From JAOPZW01 sp036379935 (GTDB lineage Bacteria; Actinomycetota; Thermoleophilia; Solirubrobacterales; Solirubrobacteraceae): a stretch of DNA of 49,909 nucleotides. Made by a program: the position numbers and the translations under genes. The notes beneath the pieces were generated by a model, which saw only the letters and a list, made by a program, of their open reading frames with translations, ran no database searches and was not told the origin of the DNA. Positions 1 to 6,603 of this stretch are shown piece by piece (the first letter of the stretch is position 1; the number at the start of each line of letters is the position of its first letter). Location of the stretch: the NCBI GenBank assembly GCA_036379935.1, contig DASVFT010000072.1:1-49909 (forward strand), written 5' to 3'.

Positions 1-310
1 CCGGTGCGACGGCGATCAGCAGCGGTACGGGCAGCGCGACGGCCCAGCCCGCAATGAGCAGGCGCCGGCGCCCGGCGCGGGCGGCCAAGGCTCCGGCGGC
101 GAGGTTCGTGAGCGCCTTGGCAATCCCGAACGCGACGATGAACGAGAGCACCGCCGCGCTCGAGCCCAGCCCGAAGTCCTGGCGGCCGACCAGCGGCAGC
201 GTGGCGCGCTCGAGACCGACCATCGCGCCCACGAAGGCGTTGACCGCGACAAGCAGCGAGAACTGCGCGCGGTTCTCGCGCAGCCCCAGGCGGACGGGCG
301 CAGTCGTCAC
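1..310 (-). CDS. MFS transporter, N-terminal part (runs off the window)
   Basis: The first 103 codons of a membrane transporter read leftward from a GTG at 310 and leave the window without a stop. The visible part has a short charged N-terminus, a first hydrophobic helix (FSLLVAVNAFVGAMVGLER), a loop, a second helix (AAVLSFIVAFGIAKALTNL) and the basic loop AARAGRRRLL, which matches the conserved loop between helices 2 and 3 of the major facilitator superfamily. The GTG overlaps the TGA of the upstream MBL gene by four bases, so the two are probably translationally coupled. Its place beside persulfide and ArsR-type genes suggests export of a sulfur or metalloid species, but the substrate cannot be read from this fragment. 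Confidence 0.75.
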   Translation of the reverse strand, partial: MTTAPVRLGLRENRAQFSLLVAVNAFVGAMVGLERATLPLVGRQDFGLGSSAAVLSFIVAFGIAKALTNLAAGALAARAGRRRLLIAGWAVALPVPLLIAVAP

Positions 311-1113
311 ACCGCTTTGGCGACCGGACGCCCGGCACGGTTGGCGGCGACGACCGCGGCCTGGTCCTCGGGCGGCGGCGGGATGTCGCTGATGAGTGCG
401 TGCACGAAGGCGTCTTCGGAGTCGAACCGCAGCGCGCGGTTATGGCGGCGCTCGAAGCCGATCGTGGAGGCCGGGTTGGCGGACAGGCCGCGGCCGCAAA
501 CCGAGCCGGAGTAGTGGGCGGGGTAGACGAGCACGTCATCCGGGAGGGCGAGCAGCCGCTCGGTCAGCGACCGGAAGAGCGTGCGCGCCATCGCCTCGAC
601 GGTCTGCTCGCCATGGGCGTGCAGGTCAGGGCGCCCGACGTCGCCGACGAGCAGCGCGTCGCCGGTGAGCACGAACCATGGCTCCTCGCCGCGGGTGTGG
701 TCGGTGACGAGGTAGGCGTGGTGCGCGGCGGCGTGGCCCGGGGTAGCCACCGCCTGGAGCTCGGTGTTGCCGAGCCGCACGACTTCGCCGTCCACCAGCG
801 CGTGATGGTCGAACTTGACGCCCGCGCCCGTGGGCAGGTAGGCGGTCGCGCCTGTGCGCGCGACGAGCGCCGGGAGACCCGAGACGTGATCGGCTTGCAC
901 GTGTGTCTCAACAGCAGCGGCGATCGCTGCGCCCTGCGCGTCGGCCAGGGCGACGTAGTCGTCGACGAGGTCGGTGTGTGGGTCGACGACGGCGAACGCG
1001 CCGTGCGTCTTGCACCCGAGCAGGTAGGAGGCGCAGGCCGTCTCGTCGTTCAGCAGCTGTCGGAAGTACACGCCGGCCTCCAGCGGTGTCGAGCTACGCG
1101 GGGGACTTGACAA
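307..1113 (-). CDS. MBL-fold persulfide dioxygenase-like enzyme (ETHE1 type)
   Basis: A 268-residue metallo-beta-lactamase-fold protein resembling ETHE1 persulfide dioxygenases, which oxidise glutathione persulfide to sulfite with one iron. The first metal motif reads ETHVQADHVSG (His71, Gln73, Asp75, His76), so the usual HxHxDH is HxQxDH. The three iron ligands expected for ETHE1 are kept: His71, His127 in TPGHAAAH and Asp152 in LTGDALLVGDVGRPDL. The C-terminal VYPAHYSG motif is also present. The start is a TTG at 1113, giving a short N-terminus before EAGVYFRQLL; an internal GTG is possible. It is divergent from the ArsR-rhodanese gene across a short AT-rich gap and overlaps the downstream MFS gene. 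A role in persulfide or sulfide detoxification is likely; other MBL thioesterases are the alternative. Confidence 0.82.
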   Translation of the reverse strand: MSSPPRSSTPLEAGVYFRQLLNDETACASYLLGCKTHGAFAVVDPHTDLVDDYVALADAQGAAIAAAVETHVQADHVSGLPALVARTGATAYLPTGAGVKFDHHALVDGEVVRLGNTELQAVATPGHAAAHHAYLVTDHTRGEEPWFVLTGDALLVGDVGRPDLHAHGEQTVEAMARTLFRSLTERLLALPDDVLVYPAHYSGSVCGRGLSANPASTIGFERRHNRALRFDSEDAFVHALISDIPPPPEDQAAVVAANRAGRPVAKAV

Positions 1114-1144
1114 GCTATCAATAGATCAATTGAATAACAACTCC
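1107..1144 (+). promoter_or_regulatory. Divergent promoter and probable ArsR operator region
   Basis: This is the only AT-rich stretch near the two divergent genes. On the + strand a perfect TTGACA (1107-1112) is followed after 17 bases by TTGAAT (1130-1135), a fair -10. That would start transcription within a few bases of the ATG at 1145, giving a nearly leaderless mRNA, consistent with the lack of a ribosome binding site there. The palindrome CAATTG (1127-1132) lies inside it. An ArsR-type repressor encoded by the next gene would be expected to bind here; that is inference. Confidence 0.5.
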
Positions 1145-1810
1145 ATGAACTCCCGTCACGAGAAATACGCGCTGTTCGAGGCCATCGCGCTCATGGGGAA
1201 GGCTTTCGCCAGCCCCCGGCGCCTCGAGTTGCTCGACCTCCTTGCTCAGGCGCCGCGGACGGTCCACCAGCTCGCTCGCGCCAGCGAGCAGTCCAGGGCC
1301 AATACCTCGCAGCACCTTCAGGCGCTTCACGCGGCGGGGATGGTCACGCGCGCGCGCGAGCGAGCGAGCGTCCGCTACGCGCTGGCCGGCGACGAGGCGC
1401 TGTCACTGTGGTTGGCGTTGCGAGACGCCTCGGTAGCGCAGCTCGGCGAGGTCGAGCGCGCCGCTCGCGACTATCTCGGCGAGGACGTCGAAGCGGTCGG
1501 GCGCGACGAGCTGATCGCCAGGCTCGGCCGCGGCGAGGTCGTGCTCGTCGATGTCCGGCCTTCGGAGGAGTACGCGGCAGGCCACATCGACGGTGCACGC
1601 TCAATCCCGCTCGACGAGCTCGAGGAGCGCCTCGCTGACCTGCCCACCGACCGCGAGATCGTGGCCTACTGCCGCGGACCGTTCTGCGCTTATGCACACG
1701 AGGCAGTGCGCCGGCTGCGGTCGACCGGTCGCTCGGCGCGGCGCCTCGAAGGCGGCTGGCCCGAATGGCGCCTCATGGACCAGCCGACACGACCCCACAA
1801 GGCCGCCTAA
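1145..1810 (+). CDS. ArsR-family regulator fused to a rhodanese domain
   Basis: A 221-residue protein. Residues 1-100 form a winged helix of the ArsR type (SPRRLELLDLLAQAPRTVHQLA, then recognition helix SEQSRANTSQHLQALHAAGM and a wing). Residues about 118-215 form a rhodanese domain with the VDVRPSEEYAAGHIDGA signature and an active-site loop CRGPFC with Cys176 and Cys181. Such fusions are known to sense persulfide or polysulfide by forming disulfide or persulfide bonds on the rhodanese cysteines, and control sulfur-oxidation genes. I chose the ATG at 1145; an upstream TTG at 1130 would place the promoter inside the gene. The gene heads a rightward group (DUF1059, methyltransferase, DsrE) and probably also controls the divergent persulfide dioxygenase. 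Confidence 0.88.
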   Translation: MNSRHEKYALFEAIALMGKAFASPRRLELLDLLAQAPRTVHQLARASEQSRANTSQHLQALHAAGMVTRARERASVRYALAGDEALSLWLALRDASVAQLGEVERAARDYLGEDVEAVGRDELIARLGRGEVVLVDVRPSEEYAAGHIDGARSIPLDELEERLADLPTDREIVAYCRGPFCAYAHEAVRRLRSTGRSARRLEGGWPEWRLMDQPTRPHKAA

Positions 1811-1826
1811 CGATCGGAGCACAACC

Positions 1827-2000
1827 ATGCGAGCTATCGAATGCCCTTGCGGGCACCACCTCGAAGGCGCCGACGACGACGAGCTGTTCCGTCTCGCACG
1901 CGACCACGTCGACCGCGACCATCCCGAGATGCAGCGCACCGACGCGGAGATCCGTGAGCGCGTCGCGGCCGACGCCTACGACGCGCAACCCGTCGCATAG
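1827..2000 (+). CDS. DUF1059 small protein
   Basis: A 57-residue protein beginning MRAIECPCGHHLEGADDDEL and followed by an ARDHVDRDHPEM helix. The CPCG pair, the acidic 'DDDEL' turn and the HxxxxHP pattern are typical of DUF1059, a short family of unknown function whose Cys and His residues suggest metal or thiol chemistry. The ATG at 1827 lies 16 bases after the regulator's stop, with GGAGC upstream as a weak ribosome binding site. The next gene starts only four bases after its stop. Its place between a rhodanese-bearing regulator and a metalloid-type methyltransferase fits a thiol or metal-handling accessory role, which is inference. Confidence 0.78.
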   Translation: MRAIECPCGHHLEGADDDELFRLARDHVDRDHPEMQRTDAEIRERVAADAYDAQPVA

Positions 2001-2004
2001 CGCC

Positions 2005-2793
2005 GTGAGCACCACCGACATCCCCGTCGACGTCGATGTTCTGCGCGAGGAGATCCGCAAGACCTACACCGACGTCTCCACCGACCAGGAGCAGGAGTTC
2101 ATCTTCCGCACCGGGCGCGCGTGGGCACAGGAGCTCGGCTACCCCGAGCCGGAACTCTCGCGCGTCCCCGACGCGACGGTGGAGAGCTTCGCCGGCGTGG
2201 CCAACCACTGGCCGCTCGGGCGCATCGAGCCGGGCGCGGTCGTGCTCGACCTCGGCTGCGGCGCCGGCGCCGACCTGCTGATCGCCGCGCAGATGGTCGG
2301 CCCCACCGGACGCGTCATCGGCATCGACATGACGCCAACCATGCTGCAGCGCGCGCGCGCCAGCGCCACGGAGATGGGGCTGTCAAACGTCGAGTTGCAC
2401 GAGTCGCTGATCGAGGCGCTCCCGATCGATGACGCGTCGGTCGACGTGGTGATCTCCAACGGCGTCATCGACCTCGTGCCCGACAAGGACGCCGTCTTTG
2501 ACGAGATCGATCGCGTCCTGCGACCCGGCGGGCGGCTGCAGCTTGCCGACGTGGTCATCCACGACGAGGTCTCCGAGGACGCCCGCAAGCGTATCGACCT
2601 CTGGACGGGGTGAATCGCCGGCGCGTTGCTCGAGGGCGAGCACGCGCGCCTGCTGGTACAGCGGGCCTACACCGACATCATCCAAGGCGAGCTCGTCGAC
2701 ACCTACGCCCGTTCGGCGTTCGAGGACACGCGCCGCAAGGCCGCTCAGTACGGCGCCAAGGGCTCGACGATCAGAGCGACCAAGCCACGCTGA
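2005..2793 (+). CDS. ArsM/UbiE-like methyltransferase, candidate selenoprotein (in-frame UGA at codon 203)
   Basis: A SAM-dependent class I methyltransferase of the arsenite-methyltransferase-like family. It starts at GTG 2005 and shows FAGVANHWPL, the SAM loop LDLGCGAG (81-88), GRVIGIDMTPTML, IEALPIDDASVDVVISNGV and VLRPGGRL. A UGA at 2611-2613 (codon 203) follows IDLWTG. In this family that position is a conserved Cys (xLWxxCIGGA; in characterised ArsM proteins the equivalent Cys binds arsenic). Reading through gives IAGALLEGEHARLL and a family-like C-terminus YGAKGSTIRATKP, ending at TGA 2791-2793: 262 residues in one frame with unchanged high GC at third positions. A SECIS-like hairpin lies directly behind the UGA. 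Without selenocysteine insertion the product is a 202-residue fragment lacking its C-terminal domain. Nonsense mutation or sequencing error are the alternatives. Confidence 0.72.
2621..2647 (+). promoter_or_regulatory. Candidate bacterial SECIS hairpin
   Basis: The 5' arm 2621-2631 pairs with the 3' arm 2638-2647: ten pairs with a single bulged U at 2626, five pairs above the bulge and a six-base loop GAGGGC (2632-2637). The loop starts 18 bases after the UGA, within the range usual for bacterial SECIS elements, and its first base is G. The GUUGC/GCAC around the bulge matches the arrangement in the E. coli fdhF SECIS, where a bulged U lies six bases before the key loop G; here U2626 and G2632 are also six apart. 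Pairing was done by eye; SelB binding is inference. Confidence 0.6.
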
Positions 2794-2879
2794 GCCCGGC
2801 GAGCGCCAGGACGACGCCGACAACGTATTCCGTCTCAACAAGAACACGAGGCCGGCCGCGCCGGCCCCGGGAGGGAACC

Positions 2880-3248
2880 ATGACTGACAACAGCAACGTC
2901 GTGATCAACCTGACCACTGGGCACGAGGACGCCGACAAGGTGACCGTCGCCTTCCTGGTTGCCACCGCCGCGCTCGCCAAGGAAAAGCCCGTGGTGATGT
3001 TCCTCACCAAGGAGGCGGTCCGGCTCGGGCTGCCAGGCTACGCTGACGCCATCGAGTCTGCGGGGGCGCCTCCCGTCGCCAAGTTGTTCGACCAGTTCGC
3101 GCAGGGCGGGGGTGAGCTCTACGTCTGCCCGATCTGCTTCGACGCCCGCAAGCTCGACGCCAACGCCCTCGTCGCGAACGCGAAGCTCGCAGGAGCGACG
3201 CCGCTCTGGGAGTTCATCGGCGACGGTGCCACCGTCTTCTCGTACTGA
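2880..3248 (+). CDS. DsrE-family sulfurtransferase-like protein
   Basis: A 122-residue protein of the DsrE/DsrF-like superfamily, small alpha/beta proteins that carry or transfer sulfur. Visible features are VVINLTTGHEDADKVTVAFLVATAAL at the N-terminus (read as two pieces, beta strand then helix), VVMFLTKEAVRLGLPGYA in the middle and the cysteine motif ELYVCPICFDARKL near residues 80-95, where CPIC is the likely sulfur-binding site. The ATG at 2880 has a strong GGGAGGG ribosome binding site, and a perfect hairpin (GGCCGGC, CGC, GCCGGCC; 2850-2866) sits just before it. It is the last gene of the locus. Its partners probably hand persulfide sulfur between the rhodanese-type regulator, this carrier and the dioxygenase, which is inference. 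Confidence 0.8.
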   Translation: MTDNSNVVINLTTGHEDADKVTVAFLVATAALAKEKPVVMFLTKEAVRLGLPGYADAIESAGAPPVAKLFDQFAQGGGELYVCPICFDARKLDANALVANAKLAGATPLWEFIGDGATVFSY

Positions 3249-4100
3249 CGACACCCGCCGAAGCCGCGGATCCGCTCTCGTCATGGCCGCCGACCACCAA
3301 GGGCTCGCCGCCATCGACCGAATGCATGACCCCGGCAGACCCACCGACGCGGTCGACGCGCAGCGGAGACGCCTAGCCTGCGCGTCGCGACCCCAGAACG
3401 GCCGGCCAGCCAGCCGCTGCTCGTCCGTCGCGCCAGTGGCGCGACGACGCCCCGGCGCTGCTGCTTCTGCCTCGATGCGATACCGCAACCGCGCATCACT
3501 GCGCGGCCGCGGCCGAGTGCGGCGAGGATCGTCTGAGTCTCACCGAGCTCCGTCGCGGACCCGGCGGGCGCGCGCTTCTGACTTCCATGCATTGGGCCGC
3601 ACGCGAACGGCAGGTTCACCTATACGCGTGTTCGATATGGCATACAGCGGGTCTGGGGCCCGCCACCGGCGGGGCTGTGGACGGTGCGGCGATTGCAAAT
3701 CCGTTGCAGGCGGCCGAGATCGCCGTTTCATCGAGAGTTAAACCGTTCGCCCCGATGTTGGCGGGCATTTCGCCGCCGCTGGCGGCGTCGCCGCGAAGGA
3801 GGTCGTGCAGAGCACTGTCCTCCTTCGCGCTCCTTGCCAGCGACGACGATCTGCGCGCCACCATCGAGGCGCCTTCGGCGCCCCGATTGGTTCACGTAGT
3901 GCGAAGGCTCGCGAACATGGGCGAAACGGCCCGAAGCTGCGAGGCTTCGCGGGGTCGGGTTTGCCCCGGTTCGCGGCTGTTCGGTGGTCGCGCGGTTGTA
4001 GAGCGTTGCAGCGCGGCCCGCTTGGCGACCCGCCGCTGCGAAAGGAGCAGTCGCTCGCGCGAGCCCTCGCCGTTTCGCGGCGACTCGTTAGTGTCTGGCC
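3249..4100. other. Long intergenic stretch with no supported gene
   Basis: About 850 bases in which no reading frame shows a recognisable protein, and where codon bias is mixed and locally lower in GC than the flanks. It contains the first copy of a structured repeat (3741-3915) and a strong hairpin inside it (3792-3829). The part 3920-4090 has several short inverted GC-rich segments. A segment near 3697 reads like a Cys-tRNA anticodon loop but lacks tRNA arms. It may hold a structured RNA or be the remains of lost genes. Confidence 0.5.
3741..3915. repeat. Dispersed structured repeat, copy A (with internal insertion)
   Basis: This copy begins AACCGTTCGCC (3741), continues with GATGTTGGCGGGCAT and ends with CCACCATCG, a perfect hairpin GGCGCC-TTC-GGCGCC (3868-3882) and TCACGTAGTGCGA. 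The same blocks occur in the same order and orientation at 6604-6680. About 90 bases between the blocks in copy A are absent from copy B and contain an 11-bp hairpin (3792-3802 with 3819-3829), whose loop itself holds GTGC/GCAC. Alignment is by eye. Confidence 0.6.
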
Positions 4101-4436
4101 ATGGACGAGGAGGTCGTGCCGGTTCTCTATGTCGAGGACGCGGCGCGGGCGGTCGCATGGTATGGGCGGCTCGGGTTTGTCAAAGAGTGGGAGCATCAGT
4201 TCGAGCCCGACTTTCCCTGGTTCGTCTCCGTAGCACGTGGGAATGCCCGGCTTTACCTCTCGGAGCACAAGGGCGACGCTCGGCCGGACACCTTGATCCA
4301 CCTCTATGTCAAGGACATCGACGCCGTGTCCGAGGAGTTCGGGATTCCCGTCGATGAAGAAGGGCTCGCCGGGCGGGAGTGCGACGTCACAGACCCCGAC
4401 GGCAATCGGCTGCGCATCGCCACCCGGCGCTCCTGA
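4101..4436 (+). CDS. VOC-family protein (glyoxalase/bleomycin-resistance type)
   Basis: A 111-residue single-domain protein. It starts MDEEVVPVLYVEDAARAVAW, has the typical YGRLGFVKEWEHQF segment, then FVSVARGNARLYLSEH, LIHLYVKDIDAVSEEFG and ends in CDVTDPDGNRLRIATR. That order, ending in the D-P-D-G-N motif, is the usual vicinal-oxygen-chelate half-domain pair. The length and lack of obvious extra ligands fit the glyoxalase/bleomycin-resistance/dioxygenase group, where members bind drugs or act as small metal-dependent isomerases or dioxygenases; the substrate is not readable. ATG 4101 is the only sensible start and has no clear ribosome binding site. It stands alone between two non-coding stretches. 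Confidence 0.85.
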   Translation: MDEEVVPVLYVEDAARAVAWYGRLGFVKEWEHQFEPDFPWFVSVARGNARLYLSEHKGDARPDTLIHLYVKDIDAVSEEFGIPVDEEGLAGRECDVTDPDGNRLRIATRRS

Positions 4437-4532
4437 CCACGAAACGCCCGAGGGTCATTCCTGGCGGCGCAAGCGGAATAACCCCGTGGGTGGGATCGTT
4501 GTCGATCACCGTCGCGGTGACGCATCCATGGG

Positions 4533-4676
4533 GAGGTGAAGCTGGCCTACCTGGACCCGCCGTTCAACACGCAGCAGTCGTGGCTGCATGACGACGACGC
4601 GCTCGAGCACTCGGTATGGCTCACCCCCCGCTCGGTCCTGAGTCAAGAGCAACCACGAGGGCGTCCGCAGTCGTGA
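4533..4676 (+). pseudogene. Fragment of an adenine-specific DNA methyltransferase
   Basis: One frame reads EVKLAYLDPPFNTQQSWLHD followed by DDALEHSVWLTP before degenerating into an unrelated tail and a stop at 4674-4676. LAYLDPPFNT is the catalytic DPPY-type motif IV of N6-adenine/N4-cytosine methyltransferases, and the D-D-x-L-E-H-S-x-W-L stretch is what follows it in type III Mod and related enzymes. An in-frame stop lies just upstream (4518-4520), no SAM-binding FxGxG region is present nearby, and the convergent lipoprotein gene overlaps the end. This is the short remnant of a once complete methyltransferase, probably from a lost restriction-modification or mobile system. Confidence 0.7.
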
Positions 4677-5166
4677 TGCGCCATGCTCCATGCTTGCTAG
4701 TCAGTGCCCAGGCTTCGTCACGACCGAGCACTACAACGGTATGCGCTCGATCCAGCCATAGCGTTGGCTTCGCCGCCGCATCCCTGGCGAGGTCCATCGT
4801 CCGCCTCGTGCCCAGCTCCGCGAAGATCACGGACAGCACGCCGCGGCAGTTGGTTGCGAGAGCCCGCTTGCGATCCACATCACGCTTGCGTCCCTCTGGA
4901 GACTGTGCATCCGAGGTTAGGGATCCGAGCGCCGCAGTGCGGAGGTCGTCGTACAACGCCGCATCGCCGTACCGCGTCGTGTCGAGCAACGCGCAGGCAT
5001 TCCCAAAGCGGCGCCCTTGCCCAAGGTGAAGAAACCTAACCACGGTTTCCCTTGCGCTCTCCCGGGATGGAGCTCTATTTCCATCACCACAGCCGCTCGC
5101 ACAGATCAGCGCGATCGCGGTCAAGACAACAACAACCACTGCTGGAACAGCAAGCCAGCGCGACAA
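4621..5166 (-). CDS. Putative lipoprotein of unknown function
   Basis: A 181-residue protein starting at a TTG (5166) that has AGAGGA about eight bases upstream; a GTG at 5253 would add 29 residues but lacks such a site. It begins SRWLAVPAVVVVVLTAIALI and continues to CASGCGDG, a signal peptide ending in a lipobox-like A-S-G-C, so it is probably exported and lipid-anchored. The mature part has a SARETVVRFLHLGQGRRF segment, then NACALLD, and is similar in layout to the lipoprotein at 27776 (both have an ACALL segment after a helical start). I do not recognise a family. The gene ends inside the methyltransferase fragment. Confidence 0.6.
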   Translation of the reverse strand: MSRWLAVPAVVVVVLTAIALICASGCGDGNRAPSRESARETVVRFLHLGQGRRFGNACALLDTTRYGDAALYDDLRTAALGSLTSDAQSPEGRKRDVDRKRALATNCRGVLSVIFAELGTRRTMDLARDAAAKPTLWLDRAHTVVVLGRDEAWALTSKHGAWRITTADALVVALDSGPSGG

Positions 5167-5434
5167 GAGGCATTCCTCTAGGGCTGAATGAGATGGTCGG
5201 CGTACCGCATGGTCATCTCCACCATCGGCCGCGTGCGCAACTCTACACAGCACACGAAACGCGTCCTGGCTCGATATTCATGTATTGATCGCCGTTTACG
5301 TTCGTATAAATGGGGCCTCCGAGACTTCTGCATCCTCGCCAATCCAGCAGCCACGCCGAGATGACCGCTCGGGACGACAAGCGAGAGCCGTCGCTCCGGT
5401 ATTGCTCGGCCGCGCTTCTCGTCCGATGCGACAG

Positions 5435-6043
5435 TCAGAGGCCGGACGGCTTCAGCGACGGCGCCACAACGAGCTCGGTCGATGGATCATGCGTCAAGTC
5501 CGGTGTTCCGGCCACGACAACGAGCGACCGCTCCCATGGTCGCTGATCGGCAACGAACGGGTCCTCCTCCTCCATCCAGCCCGCGACGTCCTGGGTGGTC
5601 GTCTCGCCGGCGTCCACGCGCGCCGCGTTTCGTCGCTCGATGACCCCGAGATCCGCCTGCACCCAGATCACGCCGTCAACGAGAGGCGCGGTCTCGCGCC
5701 GTCCGGCGCCCACCCCTTCGATGATGACAAGGGTGGCGCCCGCCGACGCCTCGATCACACCTCGACGGCCACGCTCATCCCACGCGGGCGGCCGGAAGGA
5801 CACGGCCCGGTTTTGATGCAACGGCTCGAGGATCGCGGTCATGAGCAGCTCCGCCCAAGCGAAGCGGGCGTGCCACCACGCGATGTCGTCGGTGTGCACC
5901 GTAACCGCACCGGGAAGAGCTGCTTCCAGACGCCGGGCCAACGTCGTCTTGCCGCTTGAGCTGCGGCCATCGAGTGCGACGATCGGCGGACGCTGACCCG
6001 AACCGCTGACGCCATCGAGCACGAATCTCGCAAACTCGCTCAT
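5435..6043 (-). CDS. P-loop kinase, uridine-kinase-like
   Basis: A 202-residue nucleotide-binding protein. The Walker A motif is GRSSSGKTTLARRL near residues 22-35, followed by VHTDDIAWWHARFAWAELL, in which the Asp pair occupies the place of the catalytic or Walker B-like acid of uridine and pantothenate kinases. ATLVIIEGVGAGRRE, VDGVIWVQAD and the RRNAARVDAG lid region complete the fold. The probable substrate is a small alcohol or nucleoside, but it cannot be named. I chose ATG 6043 (MSEFARFVLDG); an in-frame ATG at 6106 is the alternative and neither has a good ribosome binding site. The neighbours do not suggest a pathway. Upstream, 6044-6314 holds nothing recognisable. Confidence 0.7.
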   Translation of the reverse strand: MSEFARFVLDGVSGSGQRPPIVALDGRSSSGKTTLARRLEAALPGAVTVHTDDIAWWHARFAWAELLMTAILEPLHQNRAVSFRPPAWDERGRRGVIEASAGATLVIIEGVGAGRRETAPLVDGVIWVQADLGVIERRNAARVDAGETTTQDVAGWMEEEDPFVADQRPWERSLVVVAGTPDLTHDPSTELVVAPSLKPSGL

Positions 6044-6314
6044 CGCCACGACTCGCCACGGACCCGCGGGCGGCTCACCTTTTCCCAAGACCATAACCCC
6101 GGACATACTGGCGCGGGTCGATCCAAACCACTCAGCGCTCGCCCAACGCTTCCGCTTTCCAGGCACGCACAGACCACTGAGCGACGAGCGCGCAAGCGAG
6201 GCCAGGACCCTCGCACGACCCCACGCCCCCGGGGCAAACCGCGCGGTCCGCGACGTTCTGACGATGATGGGCCAGGTCGGCTTGCGTCCACCGCGTTGAG
6301 GGAACAAAGGGGAC

Positions 6315-6512
6315 ATGGTCTTCTACCTCGTCGTTGCCGCGGCGATCGTCATCCTCGTGCTCGCCATCGTTTCGGTCGGGCGTGCGCTGCGCGATGACCC
6401 CGAGCGCCAGCGCGGGCTCGGCGGTGGTGGCTTCGGTGCACGCGGCGGCCTGGCCAACCTGGCCGCCCGCGAGTCGAAGCGCGCTCGCCGACATCGACAC
6501 GAACCGTCCTGA
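6315..6512 (+). CDS. Small single-span membrane protein
   Basis: A 65-residue protein with one strongly hydrophobic N-terminal helix (MVFYLVVAAAIVILVLAIVS), then RALRDDPERQR, a glycine-rich turn and a very basic tail (RESKRARRHRHEP). An AAAGGGG ribosome binding site lies just before the ATG at 6315. The layout, a membrane anchor with a basic cytoplasmic tail, suggests a small membrane-associated protein, but no family is recognised. It is flanked by a kinase on the other strand and by the second repeat copy. Confidence 0.55.
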   Translation: MVFYLVVAAAIVILVLAIVSVGRALRDDPERQRGLGGGGFGARGGLANLAARESKRARRHRHEPS

Positions 6513-6603
6513 CCGGCGTACGGGGGCTGCGCTCCCACTGACGCCAGCGCGGCGGCCCGTCCATCGCGCCGGTCCCTGGGATCGCCGTCGTCATCGCAAT
6601 GTG

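Noticed and set aside
2611..2613. UGA as a simple gene end followed by a separate small gene
   Set aside because: No start codon with a ribosome binding site follows closely, and the downstream frame is the missing C-terminus of the same methyltransferase family, so a split gene is a poorer explanation than recoding or a point mutation.
3281..3619. Open frames of about 110 codons on the minus strand in the intergenic region
   Set aside because: Composition is Arg/Ala/Gly-rich with no domain pattern, no good ribosome binding site and no coupling to neighbours; they are explained by GC bias.
3690..3740. A GATTGCAAATC stretch resembling a Cys-tRNA anticodon stem-loop
   Set aside because: No matching acceptor stem, D-arm or T-arm (no GGTTCGA-type loop) can be folded around it, so it is not called as a tRNA.
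3868..3882. GGCGCC-TTC-GGCGCC hairpin as a Rho-independent terminator
   Set aside because: No T-run follows it, the same hairpin recurs as part of a longer repeat, and no gene ends just before it.
5254..5434. Possible short gene between the lipoprotein and the kinase
   Set aside because: No frame has a plausible start with a ribosome binding site or a recognisable product.
6106..6316. Longer N-terminus for the P-loop kinase
   Set aside because: The additional 70 or more residues are basic and low in pattern, and kinases of this type begin about 20 residues before the Walker A motif.
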